Origin: Amaranthus tricolor
Lineage: Eukaryota; Streptophyta; Magnoliopsida; Caryophyllales; Amaranthaceae
Length of the DNA: 64,000 nucleotides
Direction of reading: 5' to 3'
Assembly: GCF_026212465.1 (NCBI RefSeq)
Contig: NC_080049.1
Coordinates: 5,297,678 to 5,361,677 of the forward strand
Shown: positions 51,035 to 63,129 of the stretch, one piece after another
Numbering within the stretch: the stretch's first letter is position 1
Layout of the letters: each line of letters starts with the position of its first letter
Notes under the pieces: model-generated
The model's input: only the letters and a program-made list of their open reading frames with translations
Databases searched by the model: none
What the model was told of the DNA's origin: nothing
Position numbers and translations under genes: made by a program

Positions 51035-52460
51035 TTATATAATTATCTGCACCAAAAAACTTAATCACCCAATTTGTAAAAATGCAATCTTTATTAAGTA
51101 ATTACATGTACTGTGCAAAATAATCAGGTTGAAATTCATTAAGAGAAACAAAAGAAAAACATGAGAGAAAATCAATATAAAAAATCATAGACATAAATTA
51201 AGTTGAAGAACAAACGGTTTAAGACTCTGGATTTACCTCTAATGTGACAACTTATGCGGACAACACCGGGCATTTGAACAGAAATGTATTGCTTCTGCTA
51301 AAAACCTAAAAATTACCCCATATGCCCATTAGTCGATAAATTAGGTCCCATGTAGGCGAGACAAGACAAATAGATCTGGTCAGGTCGGCTTTGTGTTCCC
51401 ATATCTATAAAGGTTCAAAAATTCCTTAATTGGAATATAACTCATTTAGTTTATTGGTTAATGATCACAAGATTTACAACTGTAACATCTATTACAGATA
51501 TTGTCAACTTGATTTTAACTAAACTTGTTTAGGGTTTGTGAAGGTGAGTTTTTGTTTTATTGTTTTAACATCAACAACATTTTATTTTTCTAGGTTTTAA
51601 TTTTAAATTTTTAATATATGAATATTTTATTGTCTTTACAGCAAAATATGAAAATATTAAATAAAGTGTGTTCAGATTATCTAAATTAACTCGACAAAAC
51701 TAATTTGTTTGATTAAATGTGTTATATAGGTTTATTTGGGTTTTGTAATTTTAACTAAGAGACCACCTCACATATAATTTATTAGTTGACACTTGAAGGC
51801 ATGGAATGGACACTTTAGACCTTTACATATTTAAATAGACATTTTAAGCTTTAAAATTTACAATTTTAAAACCAAAGGTTAGTCATTTTAAATCTAGAAG
51901 TAGGCAATTAGAGCTCTTGGCAAAAGAAGATTAAGATTTGGAGTAGAGACTCTAATCCTTGAAGACTTAGAGTTGAGAATTTAAGTCACGGAATGACCAT
52001 GTAATGGTTGGATAGTTAGTTAAATAAAATTAAGCCTTGGAGAAGGAGGCTAAGGCTTAGAGAGTAGGGACTTAAGCCTTAGAATGAGCATTTTAAGTCT
52101 TGAAATAGTTATTTTAAGGCTTAGAGTTGTTAGACAAAAAAATTACGGCCTGGGTTGGAGGTTGCACAGGTGTGGCGGTATCATTGGAGAACTTGTGACA
52201 TTTCTAAGTTAAGACCAACTCACTTACAATTTGACCAATTATAATCTTAAATTGATCAGTTATAATCTTAGACTGATTACTTTCAATCTCAAGGTGACTA
52301 ATTATAATCTTAAAGTGGTCGCTTATAACCTTATAGTGATTACCCTTATAGTGATTACTTATACTTTTATAGTGGTCAATTTAATAAATTGATCAATTAT
52401 ATTCTGAAAGTGATCAGTTATAACCTTAAAATGATTACTTATAATATTAGATCGACCCTT
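51035..52460. repeat. AT-rich sequence with two degenerate short-unit repeat tracts
   Basis: 51780-52140 repeats phrases such as TTAAG(C/T)CTTGGA and GACTTAGAG. 52205-52460 repeats a 20-28 bp unit close to TTATAATCTTAAAGTGATCA about ten times. Both are strongly diverged. No gene was seen. Confidence 0.6.
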
Positions 52461-52468
52461 ATAACCTT

Positions 52469-52541
52469 AAACACTTTTAGAACACCAAGATCCTACTACT
52501 TTTAAAACACTTTTAGAACACCAAGATCCTACTACTTTTAA
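52469..52541. repeat. Perfect tandem duplication, 36-bp unit
   Basis: CACTTTTAGAACACCAAGAT begins at 52472 and again 36 bp later, with the rest of the unit identical. It lies at the left edge of the copia RT remnant. Confidence 0.9.
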
Positions 52542-52544
52542 AAA

Positions 52545-53480
52545 AGTTTTAAAAGGAAGCAACTCCGAGAAATGGCTTGGAGCCATAAACTCTGAAATGA
52601 ATTCAATGTTTGAAAACCAGTATGGGACTTGGTGGAATTGCTTGATGAGGTAAATCCTATTGATTACAGATGGATTTTCATACTGAATATTGATTAAGAC
52701 TATAAAGTCACAGTTTATAAAGTTAGACGGGTAGCATAAGGTTTTAAGCGGAGTCATAGTATTGACTATGATATGAGTGTGAGCATTTTTTTATGGGAGT
52801 TAATCATCTAAGAACTTTACTGTTAAACGTGTTTAGTGGGGAACAATTTTAGGATGGGTAATTTTCTGAGAAATTTTCTCATGTACGTACAAGTGAGGTC
52901 AAAGTACGCTGAAAACACTTGTGTTGGTCTGCGAGGCCAGTCTACAGTCTCCATGAATAGTCTCCAGCAGTCCGAGGGGCCGAAGTGTTACAGCCTTACA
53001 GGATACTCCTCATAATTGTCCGTATTTCATGACTATGAAATATGGCAAATGGATATCAAAATTGATCTCTTGAATGACATGCAATGTTTATATGAAACAA
53101 CATGAGGGTCTTGATAATCCAAATCATTTAATGAGAGTGTGTAAGCTAAAAAGGCTATTTACGGTCTAAGATAAAGCTTTAGGAGTTGGAACCTCAGATT
53201 TGATGAGGCGATTAAATAGTTTGGTTTTCTCATAAAAGAAGAAAAATCTTGTGTTTACAAGAAGTTAAGTGGGAGTAACATCACCTTCTCTATTTTATAT
53301 GTAGTTCACATACTACTCATAGGTAATTCCCATGTTTGATAGATGATTGGCTTAAATTTTTTTTTTCTCTATGAAAGACACAAGAAAGATCAAGTACATC
53401 CTTGAGCTCAAGATCTATAGAGATAGATCCAAAAAAGTTCGAGCAACGCACCATACAATATTCTAAAGCAGAATTAGAGT
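52545..53480 (+). pseudogene. Copia reverse transcriptase remnant
   Basis: Blocks in changing frames: WLGAINSEMNSMFENQ, a KLDG* block near 52725, KAIYGL near 53150, RSWNLRFDEAIK, CVYKKLSGSNI, ILYVVHILLIGN (decayed YVDD) near 53300, and ILELKIYRDRSK near 53420. This is the standard order of a copia RT. Stops occur throughout, and no LTRs were found. Confidence 0.8.
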
Positions 53481-53850
53481 AAATATTATTGCATGTGATA
53501 CTGCAAAAAATATTATTACATTAGATATTTGAGCATTTACTCGGGAAATTTTGTTTTTCAAACTATTTCTTAAGATGATGTGATACTCTGCGAGTTCATA
53601 TTGATGATAAATTGCAAATTCTTTGACTAAACCACTGTCATAACCTAAGCATGAGCATCATACTAACCTATGATGATTAGACATAAAGGCAAGTGACTTT
53701 AAAAATATTTTCATTGTTATTTAATTGTAAAGTCACACTCATGTAGATTTATCAATAATATATTATTAAATATTTAATCTTGATTTAATATTAAACGTTG
53801 TTAAAGATATGGTTTCGAGTGAGATAACAAAAACGTTTCAGGAATACTGA

Positions 53851-53983
53851 TTTGTATCGTTTGTTTTAACAAACGATACAAATAACACATTATTTGTATC
53901 TTTTGTTTAATTAAAAGATACAAATAAGATTTATTTGTATCTTTGATTAAAATAAAAGATACAAATAATCAAAGATACAAATA
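53851..53983. repeat. Array of palindromes built on ATTTGTATCTTT
   Basis: Three consecutive hairpins: TTTGTATCGTTTG/CAAACGATACAAA (53851-53883), TATTTGTATCTTTT/AAAAGATACAAATA (53891-53926) and TTATTTGTATCTTT/AAAGATACAAATAA (53931-53968). A half-unit at 53969-53983 complements the third. Confidence 0.92.
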
Positions 53984-56900
53984 GGGGTTACTAATAAGGA
54001 TTATTCTATTTGATAGAAATGATGTGTAGGGCACTAACAAGTTAAGATTGAAATATAAAGCATGTTCATGCATTATGGTTAAAAAATTATGTCTGATGAT
54101 CAATCTAACAATACATATTAAATATTTATAGGATTTATATATATGGAGATATAAATTATACATTTGACACACGGATGTTGTTTGCAAGAAAATAACGTAT
54201 AATTTTGAGGTAATAAAATTTAAACAAATAGAATCAAGGGTATAACTCTAAAAGGATTATGTAAATAGATAATGAATCAAATATTATTGACAAGAGAAAT
54301 ATATTTAAATAAATAATTGTATTAATCTTATAATTTGATGTTAAGGTTTTACTATTGAAAAGGGTTCTTAGTATGATTGTCTTTTAGTTTCCTATATATG
54401 TGGGTGAAGGAAAGATTAAAAGGTTGAGGGTTTAAAAAATAAAAATAATTGTTACTTCCTTCGTCTTAGTGTTTGATAGTACAAATTAAATCAGATATCA
54501 AAGGTTGTGATTTCTATATATCATTTTATTTGATTCGGTATATGATTATACTTGTTTTTATGGGATTTCGAGGTTATGCAATAATTAGACAAAATAATTT
54601 TATTTTTCTAATTATATTTATTGATTAATTAAATAAAAACCTTTCTAATACCTCATCAATATCATGATTTCCAATTTCGTTTTTTCAATGCAATCAACCA
54701 TTTCCTTTAAATAGCAATTATATACGATCAAATAAATCACCTATACATTCAATAAACTCCTTACTTTCTTTTCATTATCCAAATGAAAAAGAAAAAAAAT
54801 CAAAAAACAAAATATGATTAGAAAATTTTATTGATAAAATTCATAAACCAAATTTATATAGTAACACTAATAACAACTCAACCATAATTTATACTAAAAA
54901 GTGTTTAAAACAGACTCGATAATTTGATATTTGTCCGAAATTATAATTAAATTTGATTTGACTCGACTTTAGTAATGTATAAAATCAAAATGAATACAAA
55001 ATTTAATTTCAAATCGATTAAAAATATCTAACCCGAAATTGATTCAATAACTCAAAATTAATCTGATAACCCAAATAAAAAAGTATTGGTTTCTGGTAGT
55101 ATAGAGTTGGATGAAACACGGTTTCTCGTATCTTTTTATAACTTATAAGTTATAAGAAAGGGAATATAATGCATGAAGTGGGACCCTTATCTATAATTAA
55201 GAAGAAAAAGTCAATCGTAATCTACTCAACAATGGCTAATAACTAATTTTCTCCTTGTTATCATAAAATTAGAGATTTAATCAATGGTATCGTACGTGAC
55301 AAAAACGTTATTATTGTCAATGTAGTGGACTAACTTAGAAGTAATTAATTCACATTTTGACATGCATATTCTTTTCACATTTTTTATTTTTCCAAAATCT
55401 TCATTTTAAAGGAATATTAGTTTGTGAACTAATCATCACCACTATCATTAACCGCTCTTTTCTAAGTATATCTCACCTCTTTATTTGTTGTACTCCCCCT
55501 GTGTCACTTTTTTCATTACAATTACAATTAGTATAAAACTTTAAAAAATTGATATTTTATCAAAAATTAAAATGTCCTGGCATTTTACCACTGCTTTTTG
55601 AAAATTACATAAATTGCGAGTAACATACATTTGATTTAGAATACTAAATATTTAACCCTTAGAATTTATTAAAATATAAAATTTTATCGTAACCCATAAT
55701 TAAATACATCAAATCACGATCCCACTTAGCATTATTTCATTTATTTGGTACTAATACTTTTAACCTAAATTTTCTCTTGGCCCCATTCTGCCTTTGTTCC
55801 TAACTTACTAATATTTGGTGAAAATATAAAGAAAAATTATTAAATAGATATTTTATAGAAAATTGGGATAATTATGTAGATGACAAGAAAAGAAAAGTTA
55901 AATAATATAAGAATGAAAATTAAAAAAAAAGTATATATGTGATCATTAAAAATAAAAATATAGCAAATTTGATGAAACGAATTAAAAAGATGGGACAAAT
56001 TTTAGGGTAGAGAAAGTATACCATATTAATAGTAGTTCTAGAATCCTAGTCATTAGACATAGAGTGCGATGAGTCATTGTCTTTTATTTATATAATATCA
56101 TGATCAAGATATATCATTGGAGTTATTTTCTATGCAACTATGAAAATGACATTCTAACATTAGGCTCATTATTTTTAAGCATAAAGAGTAAATTAGAAGC
56201 TTAGAACAAATAGGTAGTTCAAAAATAATTTAAAAAACAAAGAGTGAATAATAATATGAATAATTAGTATTAATAAATTATAAACATATAATAATAGACA
56301 AATTGATTTAAAGAAAAGAATATAATAATAGATAATTATTAAAATTGATTTTCTAGATTGTAGATTAGTATACTATGGAGTGAATAAAGCACACTACTTG
56401 GTTCATTTGAGATTCTTTCTTCTGAACATTTTTTGTGACTTGTGAGTGCAATTTAAGATTAAAACGGATTAATTTTAAGGGGTCGAAAGAGTAGTATTTA
56501 TTAATGATAATTTTACACATTAATTTGTATTTGATTTATACTTGATCCGTTTAATTATACTTACAATAAATATTAAATTTTTCTACACAATTTATCACGA
56601 TCAATAGCAAATATAAAAAAAAATAATGATTAATAAATTATTGTTCAATCAAAATCATGGTGTGTAAATTAGCATCTACCAGTTGGATGGTGTATAAGCA
56701 AGAGAAGTTTGAGTAATTTACAAGTTTGTAATAAAAACACAATTTTTCTTCTACCAATACCAAATTACCAACAGTTATGGGGCCCGGCCCCCGGTCCAAC
56801 GGCAGCCACTATATTATTATCAACTTTTCGTGTTGCAGTTGCTCTGCTATCTAATTGGAATTCATTGCATTGGAAGTTTACTTCTTTTTTATATAAATTA

Positions 56901-57760
56901 TTTTGGTTAATAATATGTAGAAATTTTTATAAAATTCAACAAATCTTTCACCACTTCCTAATAATACATGATAATTATCAATTAAGCATTAGCAAATTAA
57001 TTCTAAGTGTAATCATAATACAAAATAATATTTAATAAAGTGCTGATGATGTTATCATGCATAGTGATATAGTTGAATAGTAGTATGATTGGATATTACC
57101 TCTTGAATTGGATGTTAGAATTATATCTTGGAAAGATATACGCAAATTAGTAAACTTGTATGTTTTTTATGACCATTAAAAATAGTAGAAGTTGAAAAAT
57201 CTACGATCGTACATGATGTTGCTAAATGTGTGTTTTGTTTGTGTAATACATATTAAGAGTATTTTAAATGACTCTTTTTGTTGTGAATTTATAAGCTAAA
57301 ATTAGATTGTATGACTTACTTTCAATATATATACTACCTTAACTTTATTAGCCTTCTTTTTTGTGTACTCTCAATTTGTATTGCATACATTAGGGAATGT
57401 GAAGAGAGTGGTTAAAAAAAATTACTTAACATTGATTAGCCTTACATTAATTTATGAGTTATATTCTCTTAAAAAGCTAAAAAAGATATTATTAATATTA
57501 ATATTAATATAAATTTGTAGAGTCTATGTCTATGTCATTGTTATTTATTCTATTACAATTAAAATCACTTTGAATAAAACTATTCATTGATAATTTGGAT
57601 TGCATTAGGAAAGATAAAGGGATGAATTCCAAAACAACAACCTAACATTATAAGTGTGACACTTGGCATAAAGTAATTTCAAAATGCATTGTACAATGAC
57701 ACTTGGTATAAAGTGTTTATGAAAAAGTAGATTGTGTGATTGACATAAATATTTACAGAT
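53984..57760. other. AT-rich intergenic DNA, no gene supported
   Basis: Short ORFs occur on both strands, and one GC-rich island GGGGCCCGGCCCCCGGTCC lies near 56780. No domain, splice pattern or terminal repeat was recognised. Confidence 0.5.
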
Positions 57761-59451
57761 ATAAATAATGATATTATTTTAAGAGATGAGGGAATTCATT
57801 GGCTTACTAACCTCTTTAATGTTATCTTGAGGTTTAGTAAGATGCCAGATTAATGGAGGGTTAGCACACTTATCCCACTATTTAAAAACAAGGAGGATGC
57901 GCAAGTATGCGGGAACTATAGAGGGATAAAACTTCTAAGCCACACTATGAAATTGTGGGAAAGAGTAATTGAGAAAAGAATTAGACGAGTTAGAGAGAAC
58001 CAATTCGGATTCATGCCGGGAAGATCAACCACCGAGGCAATTCATCTTCTGAGGAGATTGATGGAAAAGTATAGGGAGCGAAAGAAGGATTTGCATCTGG
58101 TGTTCATAGACTTGGAGAAAGCGTACGATAGCATACCACAAAGCCTCGTTTGGGATAGCCTCAAGAATATAGGTATTTCACGAAGGTACATTGAGGTAAT
58201 TACAGGACATGTATGATAGAGTATCGACTAATATATATACACCGGTGGGTATGATAGAGTCTTTCCCAATTAGAGTGGGACTACATCAGGGATCAACACT
58301 AAGTCCTTTTATTTTTACCGCCATTATGGAGGAAATCTCTAAGTCCATCTGGGAGATCGTACCATGGTGCATGCTTTTCACCAACGATATAGTTTTGGTC
58401 GCAAAAACCAAAGAGAAGGCTAATAGTAAATTGGAAGAGTGGAGGGAAGCCTTGGAGGGTAAGGGTTGCGCATAAGCCGTACGAAGACAGAATACTTGCG
58501 ATACAATTTCAGTGGGACAGGATCGATAGGGGAACCAAAGGTGACCATAGGGGGAGAAGTTGTTGCATGTACGTCCAAGTTCAAATACTTGGGATCGGTG
58601 ATTCAGAGTAATGAAGAGATTGATGGAGACGTTACTAATCGTATCCAAGCGGGTTGAATTAAGTGGCGAGCAGCAACCGGGGTTCTTTGTGATAAAAAGT
58701 TTCCAAGGAGATCAAAAGGTAAATATTACCGCGTTGCAATCAGGCCAGCATTGTTGTATGGGACAGAATGTTGGCCCGTAAGAAGTTTTTCGAACAAAGG
58801 ATAGATGTAACAGAAATGCGTATGCTGAGGTGGATGTGTGGTAATACTATGGTAGATAAGACAAAAAACCAAGAGTTCAGGGAGAAGTTAGGGGTTGCAC
58901 CTTTCTCCGCAAAGATGCGGAAGAACGGGTTGAGATGGTTTGGGCATGTGCAGAGAAAGATCCATGACGCCCCAGTAAGAAGGATCGAATGCATCATATT
59001 AGAGGGCAAGAGAAGTCGAGGAACATCTAGCAGAACGCGGGAGGAACAAATTAAAAGTGACCTGCATGAACTTCACTTCTCCAAGGACCTGACCAAGGAT
59101 AGGGGCAGTTGGTGGCACCTTATCGATGTCTTAGATTACGAAACCCGTCCCTTTTACCCATTGTTTGTTATTTTTTCATTGCCTTTAATTATTTCTTTTT
59201 ACCTACTTCTTTACTTTTATCTTTATTTTTAGTTATTTGTACGTATTCTATTTATTCTATTTGTAAGTTGCAGGTTTTCTCTCCCTTTGAAGACCTTTCA
59301 CGAGTCGAGGGACTTTTTGACCGCACTCTCCTATGTGGATATGAGCTGCCGTCTTTCTTCCCTCTCCAAACCCTGATCATAGTTTTCTAATGAGCGGGAT
59401 ACATTGGATATGATGATGATGATGATGATGATAAATAATGATATTATTTTA
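57761..59451. repeat. 21-bp target site duplication of the RTE insertion
   Basis: 57761-57781 and 59431-59451 are identical 21-mers beginning ATAAATAATGATATTATTTT and flank the element exactly. Confidence 0.95.
57782..59430 (+). mobile_element. RTE-type LINE, 5'-truncated, with TSD
   Basis: Only the C-terminal half of the ORF is present. RT blocks are MKLWERVIEKRIR, QFGFMPGRSTTEAIHL and KKDLHLVFIDLEKAYD (57947-58210). A 1-nt shift leads to QDMYDRVST, GLHQGSTLSPF and FTNDIVLV, where the first Asp of FADD is Asn. A further shift leads to KYLGSVIQS, then RMLRWMCG, RWFGHVQRK and DLHELHFSKD, ending near 59232. The 3' region has TGAGCGGGATACATTGGATA and (GAT)n. Known: RTE elements encode an endonuclease plus RT and end in short tandem repeats. 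This copy is dead. Confidence 0.93.
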
Positions 59452-59963
59452 TAAAATTAATTAATTACAATTTCAATTTAATTATTAAATATCTATATTT
59501 GTTATGATATTTATCATTATTAAAGTGAATAAATAATTTATTATACAATAATATTAAAACATATAATCATAGTAATTATTGATAATTAAGACAAATAAAC
59601 ATCAAAGGTCTTCAATCATGATAGATAAGAGGGAGGATTTAGTTGAAAAAATAGCCAAATTTGTTTGCTTATTTATTATGTGATAATAATTTATTATCTA
59701 AGTTAAAATAAGATTTACATGTTTTTGATTTATATAAGAAAATATAGTATTTCAATAGATCATCACATATAGTTTTAGTTAATCAATAAATATTACATGT
59801 TTTAGTGCGTTAATTATTCCTTAAATATCAAGTCGAATATCAAAAGTTCCCTGTCAATGATAGAAAAAAGGCGGAAAAATTTTTAATGACAGTGTGACAC
59901 GTGTCTTAAGTTGTTTTTTCATTAATATATTTTATTTATTGATTAATATTTTAAACTTCATCA

Positions 59964-60238
59964 ATGGTGAAAAACAATGATGTTGAAGAAGACAACAAAA
60001 TTGGGACTAAAGCAGGAACGTAAGTTGGTGTTTTAACCTAATTAAAGTTTGTAGTTTAATATTTTAATATTTTAAATTTGATTGTTTTTTGCTTTTACTT
60101 GTTCTTGATTTTAGGGTTTAAAAATTGGGAAAGATAAGTGATGGTGTTGTCTTGGCTTCTGTATTCACAAAGAAGATCAAAAAGATTCCTTCTAAGGATC
60201 AAAATGACAATCCTCAACAATCAAAGATGGCTAATTAA
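59964..60238 (+). CDS. Candidate two-exon small ORF of unknown function
   Basis: ATG 59964 lies in the left arm. Exon 1 (59964-60019) reads MVKNNDVEEDNKIGTKAG and ends at a perfect GTAAGT donor. Using the AG at 60137-60138, exon 2 (60139-60238) reads DGVVLASVFTKKIKKIPSKD and ends SKMAN-stop, for 51 residues in all. A rival acceptor at TTTTAG (about 60115) gives an early stop. The inverted copies also begin MVKNNDVEEDN and MVEKSDVEENN. No family was recognised; it could be chance or an element-borne gene fragment. Confidence 0.3.
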
Positions 60239-60474
60239 GTACCCAAACAAAGGGCTTATAGTAGCTAGAATTATAATATTATGTATTTGGATTCATAATA
60301 TTGTGTATTTGGGTTTAAAATAGTGGTATTTGTCGTATTGTTATGTATACATATTTGGGATTATGTTGGAAATATAATAGTGTGTATCTGGATTTATAAT
60401 ATTATATATATGGGTTTATAATAGATTATATTTGTGTTTATAATTGTGCGTAGTTTATAATATTTTGAATTTTA

Positions 60475-60960
60475 AAGTAATGTTATAATCCCAACTAAAT
60501 AATGTTATAGCCCAACTAAACAATGTTATAATCACAATTAAACTATGTCATAACCCCTAATAAACTATGTTGTAATCCCAATTAAACTATGTTATAACAC
60601 CAATTAAACAATGTTATACTCCCAACTACATTATGTTATAAAACCAACTAAAAATGATATAACTCACACTACACAATGTTATACTCTCAACTATATCAAC
60701 CTATGTCGAATGTTTACAGTTATAATACCAATTATATTATATTATAATCCTAAATATAAGTTATTGTAACTCCGAATATACTATGTTATAACCTCAAATA
60801 TATTATATTATAACAACAAATATATTATGTTATAACCAAAATATATTGTTACTACACAATGTTTACTCCCAACTACATCACCATATGTCAAATGTTCACA
60901 GTTATAATACCAATTATATTTTTAGTTATATCCCCAAATATATGAATATATAACCACAAA
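60475..60960. repeat. Degenerate minisatellite, about 22-bp unit
   Basis: Variants of AATGTTATAATCCCAACTAAAC repeat about 20 times, mixed with ATATTATGTTATAACC forms toward the right. It lies inside the fold-back segment. Confidence 0.8.
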
Positions 60961-61031
60961 TGCTTTTACTACAATTCTTCAAAAATTAGCCATAGTTGTC
61001 TTCTTCAACATCATTGTTTTTCACCATTGAT

Positions 61032-62260
61032 AAACCTTTATTTTAAAAAAAAAAATCAGAAAAATCACAATAGCTTTTATTACCTTCCCCAGATAGTATA
61101 TATTATTGTTTTCTTCAACATCACTTTTTTCCACCATTGATGAAACTTTATTTAAAAAAAAAAACTCACAATCGAATTCAAGCATCATTTCTTCCATTGT
61201 TAGACAATATTTTTAGGTTGTAGAAAGTGTGTATGTTCGATGGTTGAAGAAGGGAGATGAAAAAATCAGAAAACTTTTCATCTTTCAAAAACACAGCAGT
61301 TTTCTTCTCTTGAGAATGACACGCGCGTGGTTTTTTAAAAACAACAGTTTTTTTTTAAATTAAGATATTTTCTAAATATACTAATGTGGACTGAGCTCTT
61401 TTGAGAGGTGCCTATACTATAGACGGTATCTCAAGAGAGGGCCTGATATTAACTTGAATTCAGGGCCGTTCCTGAGGGTAGTTTTAAAGTGCAAGCACCT
61501 AGGGCCCAACTTATAAAGGGGCCCAAATTGAGTTAATCCTTATTATTAAAAATTGTATTTGCATAAATAGTTTCTAACATGGATCGAACTTATAACATTG
61601 AGTTTTTTAATTAATCACATGACCACTGAACTACATAGAAAAACGAACCGAAACTTTACTTATATAAGGATCTTTTTCTATTTGTTGTCTAGGACCCAAA
61701 AATTTTTAGGAACGATACTGTTTGAATTAACATTTTTTAGTAAATTGCATGAGTTTTTAGTGCTTTGTTTTATAAAATAATTCAAATATACAATAAAAAA
61801 CAATAAAAATATTGTATTATTAATCACGTCTCAATATTTTAAAATTTTTCTTATCTTTTAGTTGGAAATCCAAAACTAAACCGGACGACTATAAACCACC
61901 TCAATGGCCCACACTCAGTCACTTGCTTGGTAAATGGTAGTTGATCGCTTGATGTTTAAACGCGACACCTATGAAGTATATTACTTTCTTGTAACGGCCA
62001 CACCTACAATGACTTATATAAAGTTTTAAAGATTTTCTAAGAGTAAAGTATTTGACAAACAAATAAACAAAAGTAATTTTATAGACTTCGGTTCAGAGGT
62101 TGGCTTCCTTACAAATTTAAGACAAGCTATCCTATGCAAAATTAGTGTGGAGTGTGGACCCATCTTCGTTGTTCATAGTTTGGTAACATCCTACCACACC
62201 AAATTATCTTTTTCTTTCCAAATTTCATTTTGGATTTTATCTACTCCTCCGTCCACACTC
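61032..62260. other. AT-rich sequence without a supported gene
   Basis: Includes a small GAGAGGTGCC/GGTATCTCAAGAGA fold-back near 61400-61440. A stretch from about 61463 (AGGGCCGTTCCTGAGGGTAG, CTAGGGCCCAACTTATAAAG) looks like a degraded repeat of unknown class. Confidence 0.4.
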
Positions 62261-62284
62261 TTGAATATATATATATATAGATCC

Positions 62285-62465
62285 ATTAAGAGGAGTGTTC
62301 AAAATAAAAAGGATGAGAAGCATTGTACAACCTTGTTGGAGTAAGATAAAAAAAATCTAAGGTCACGATCGAGCCAAAACGTTTAATAGTAAAAATCATT
62401 ATCTTACATAGAAAAGATACTATGTCATGAATTTGAAGAATGTTCTTAATTTATAACATAATATC

Positions 62466-62559
<94 letters not shown>

Positions 62560-62612
62560 CTAACAAAAAATCCTTCTCATCCTTCTCATTTGAAAATCCT
62601 TTTTATTTAATC
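62285..62612. mobile_element. MITE-like element carrying a TA microsatellite
   Basis: AAAATAAAAAGGATGAGAAG on the left and CTTCTCATTTGAAAATCCTTTTTATTT on the right are inverted ends. A (TA)n tract at 62466-62557 sits between them, with short ATATATATA tracts outside both ends. Confidence 0.6.
62466..62557. repeat. (TA)n microsatellite
   Basis: About 45 TA units inside the MITE-like element. Confidence 0.95.
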
Positions 62613-62671
62613 ATATATATATATATAGGGCCGGTAAGCTGAGGCTTGAGGGAAGATGAGGGTAGGGGAAG

Positions 62672-63125
62672 GGTATTACTCATATATGATCCTACATCGA
62701 ATAATTAGAGAGATGTTGACTAATATAAATTTGATAGGACAAAGGATTCTACTATAGAACATCATTAGGTTTGTGTGCAATCAACTATCACTTATGTGGA
62801 TCTTCTTTACAAAGCAAAGTAATAGATTAATCATGATTTTAGAACTGAAAGTTTTCGATCAACTGAAATAAAAATTTTTTAGTCTTCCATCAAAAACAAT
62901 TTGTGGGTTCAAAAAAAATTGTGTTTCCGCACAGTTAAAAAGAATTGATAGTGTTGGAAAATAACTACATGTGATTCTCACATCGAAGAACTAGAGAGAT
63001 ATTGATTAACAAATAAACTTAATTAGATAAACCTGCTAATAAAAATTAGTTTTAAGATAAAACCTCATTAGGTTAGTGAATAGTAAACTCCTCTCTTATG
63101 TGGGTCTTATCTACAAAGCCCAAAA
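62672..63125 (+). repeat. Diverged direct-repeat pair, possibly TRIM-like LTRs
   Basis: About 62680-62815 and 62953-63122 share CACATCGAA-like, AGAGAGATRTTGA, CTCATTAGGTT and TTATGTGG(A/G)TCTT.TCTACAAAGC in order. The second starts TGTTGGAAAATAAC. No PBS or target duplication was recognised. Confidence 0.4.
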
Positions 63126-63129
63126 ACAA

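Larger units (their letters stand above)
59960..61031. repeat. Fold-back segment with perfect 37-bp inverted arms
   Basis: 59960-59996 (ATCAATGGTGAAAAACAATG...) is the exact reverse complement of 60995-61031. A third, diverged inverted copy lies at about 61105-61140. Between the arms are a candidate small ORF and a minisatellite. Confidence 0.93.

Noticed and set aside
56709..57035. 108-residue plus-strand ORF around a GC-rich island
   Set aside because: No recognisable domain, and the low-complexity C-terminal half looks like AT-rich chance coding.
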